This document shows, in pieces, positions 62,801-64,000 of a stretch of 64,000 bases of DNA. Position numbers and translations under genes: made by a program. How positions within the stretch are numbered: the stretch's first letter is position 1; the number at the start of each line of letters is the position of its first letter. Under the pieces are notes generated by a model that made no database searches, was not told the origin of the DNA, and worked only from the letters and a program-made list of their open reading frames with translations. The stretch spans positions 1,039,875 through 1,103,874 of the forward strand of contig NC_052496.1 in assembly GCF_009730915.1 (NCBI RefSeq), in the 5' to 3' direction. This stretch comes from Dioscorea cayenensis subsp. rotundata (lineage: Eukaryota > Streptophyta > Magnoliopsida > Dioscoreales > Dioscoreaceae).

Positions 62801-63783
62801 TTCAGATCTGAACTCAGTTTCCCAGCCAAAGCCAACAACAAAGTTGTCTTCCCTGAGCCTGGAGGGCCTAAAAGCAGAGTCATTCTGCAAATCTCCAAAT
62901 CAAGAAAAACATCAGAAACAAAATCACATGATTTGAATGCCTACTTATTAATCTCTCAATTTGAAAAAATGCTAAAAAATATAAAATAAAAAATAAAAAA
63001 AATTAAAGACCTGCGTGGCTTGATGATTCCACTAACATCATGAAGAATGGACAATGGTCTCTTCCTGCTCGGTAGTATGTGCAACTTGTTGGCAATCACC
63101 TTTTTATGTTCAGGAAATGAAAATCAAAACAACCAGTTTAGTTTATTCCATCATTTCAATAACGTACAACAAGATTTTCCCAGTCATGCATGAGAAAATA
63201 AAAAAGTACATACCTCCAAGACATTAATGGCTGAGTTAAGAACCGTTGGCAATCCTCTGTTTCCCACGTATGCTTCTGCTTCAATGTTAAGGTGCTCATA
63301 ACGAACTTCAATGGTTGGAAGCTCAATCCCAACGCTGCAGGGGTTACGTTACGTTACGTTACGTTACGTATAAAAACAACAATATGTAATTAATTAATAA
63401 AAAGGAATTCTTTTTAATTAGATCTCATTAATATAAGTATAACCAAACAAATCTACAAACCGATCAATCCGATCCTTCAACTTCAACAAGAACTTCTCAT
63501 TGTCCTCCTCTGCAACTTTAATCAATCTCTCAAGCAACTGTTTTCTCTCTTGAACACCGAGGCTCAAAACATCCACTTCCTTGTGTTTCCCTTCTTCTAT
63601 TGTCAGTAAACCCTTTCGTATCCTGTCATAAGTTGGCAGCTTCTCAAGAGCAGCCCATTTGAGAGCCTCTTCATCATCCTCATCTCTTGATGACCTTGAG
63701 AACACATCTTCTCCACTTCTCCAGATGGAGCTATTCCTCCTCAAGCTTCCCACTCTGTACACATCCCCAGTACTACCATCCAT
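56870..63783 (-). CDS. Full-size PDR/ABCG transporter, gene D
   Basis: ATP-driven exporter of the PDR type. Twenty-four exons: 63783-63461, 63334-63214, 63099-63011, 62884-62800, 62706-62547, 62253-62177, 62070-62017, 61920-61830, 61728-61427, 61335-61054, 60964-60648, 60530-60370, 60264-60161, 60020-59864, 59772-59662, 59575-59430, 59340-59008, 58915-58625, 58527-58444, 58351-58218, 58133-57906, 57788-57617, 57501-57247, 57133-56870; 1447 codons, fully open. NBD1: GPPGSGKTT near residue 184, [12 protein letters not shown] near 322, [15 protein letters not shown] near 342. NBD2: [13 protein letters not shown] near 891, [14 protein letters not shown] near 996, [10 protein letters not shown] near 1019. 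The PDR block [18 protein letters not shown] is present. The N-terminus ([20 protein letters not shown]) is closest to gene C. The substrate is unknown. Confidence 0.94.
63344..63368. repeat. (TTACG)5 microsatellite in gene D intron 1
   Basis: Five pentanucleotide units ending a few bases before the exon 2 acceptor (gene strand: CGTAA repeats, then CCCCTGCAG). Confidence 0.9.
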
Positions 63784-63926
63784 GGAAATATATATGTGAA
63801 GCTAGCTAGCTAGTTCAAAAACAATTAGGAATTCTAACAATATGGCTCTTTCTTACTTCTCTGCTTAGTTATGTATGTCTTGAGAGAAAAAGTTGTCTTG
63901 TATGAAAGAAGAAGAAGAGGGCTTAA

Positions 63927-63938
63927 AGTTAAATAGAG
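63927..63938 (-). promoter_or_regulatory. TATA-like element of PDR gene D
   Basis: CTCTATTTAACTTT on the minus strand about 150 bp before the start codon, comparable to CTATTTAAAG of gene C. Spacing leaves a 5' UTR of roughly 120 nt. Confidence 0.4.
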
Positions 63939-64000
63939 GTGCAAGACAGGGCCACTGGAGAAGAAAAGAGTGCACGTGAGTTGGCTCAACCATTGTATTG

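Overview
This is a 64 kb stretch of flowering-plant nuclear DNA. The evidence is spliced genes with GT-AG and a few GC-AG introns, plant-only families (YUCCA, LRR receptor-like kinase, full-size PDR-type ABCG transporters), AT-rich spacers and several classes of plant transposon. The GC-rich first exon of the kinase and the GC-poor spacers suggest a monocot, but I cannot name the species. I see no tRNA, rRNA or CRISPR.

Layout. 1-1726: AT-rich spacer with one doubtful small ORF. 1727-9582: a complete two-gene PIF/Harbinger DNA transposon on the + strand (DDE transposase plus Myb/SANT-like partner), bounded by TAA target duplications and interrupted by a 1000-N assembly gap that falls inside its right terminal repeat. 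10031-11964 (-): a four-exon YUCCA-type flavin monooxygenase of auxin synthesis. 12948-13723 and about 21350-22400 (+): two 3' fragments of one LINE family. 16571-19056 (+): a two-exon LRR receptor-like kinase with a non-canonical catalytic loop.

23302-63783 (-): a tandem array of four full-size PDR/ABCG transporter genes, called A to D here from low to high coordinate. I resolved each exon by exon from splice sites. A (23302-30578), C (42057-48737) and D (56870-63783) are open from start to stop, giving 1444, 1447 and 1446 residues. B (34051-41114) keeps every exon but carries three lesions in its first nucleotide-binding domain and is called a pseudogene. Exon sizes and a shared GC-AG intron pair A with B; C pairs with D. 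C has lost one intron precisely.

The spacers of the array hold remnants of LINE-like elements that share a 13-nt 3' motif and a nearby stem-loop, a GC-rich minus-strand element (about 53010-54750), and a tRNA-derived SINE with a near-perfect target duplication (54774-54950).

The host genes do not form an operon or pathway. YUCCA makes auxin, the kinase-like receptor is a surface signalling protein, and the PDR proteins are plasma-membrane exporters, usually of defence metabolites or hormones. The array looks like a locus expanding by local duplication, with one copy decaying.
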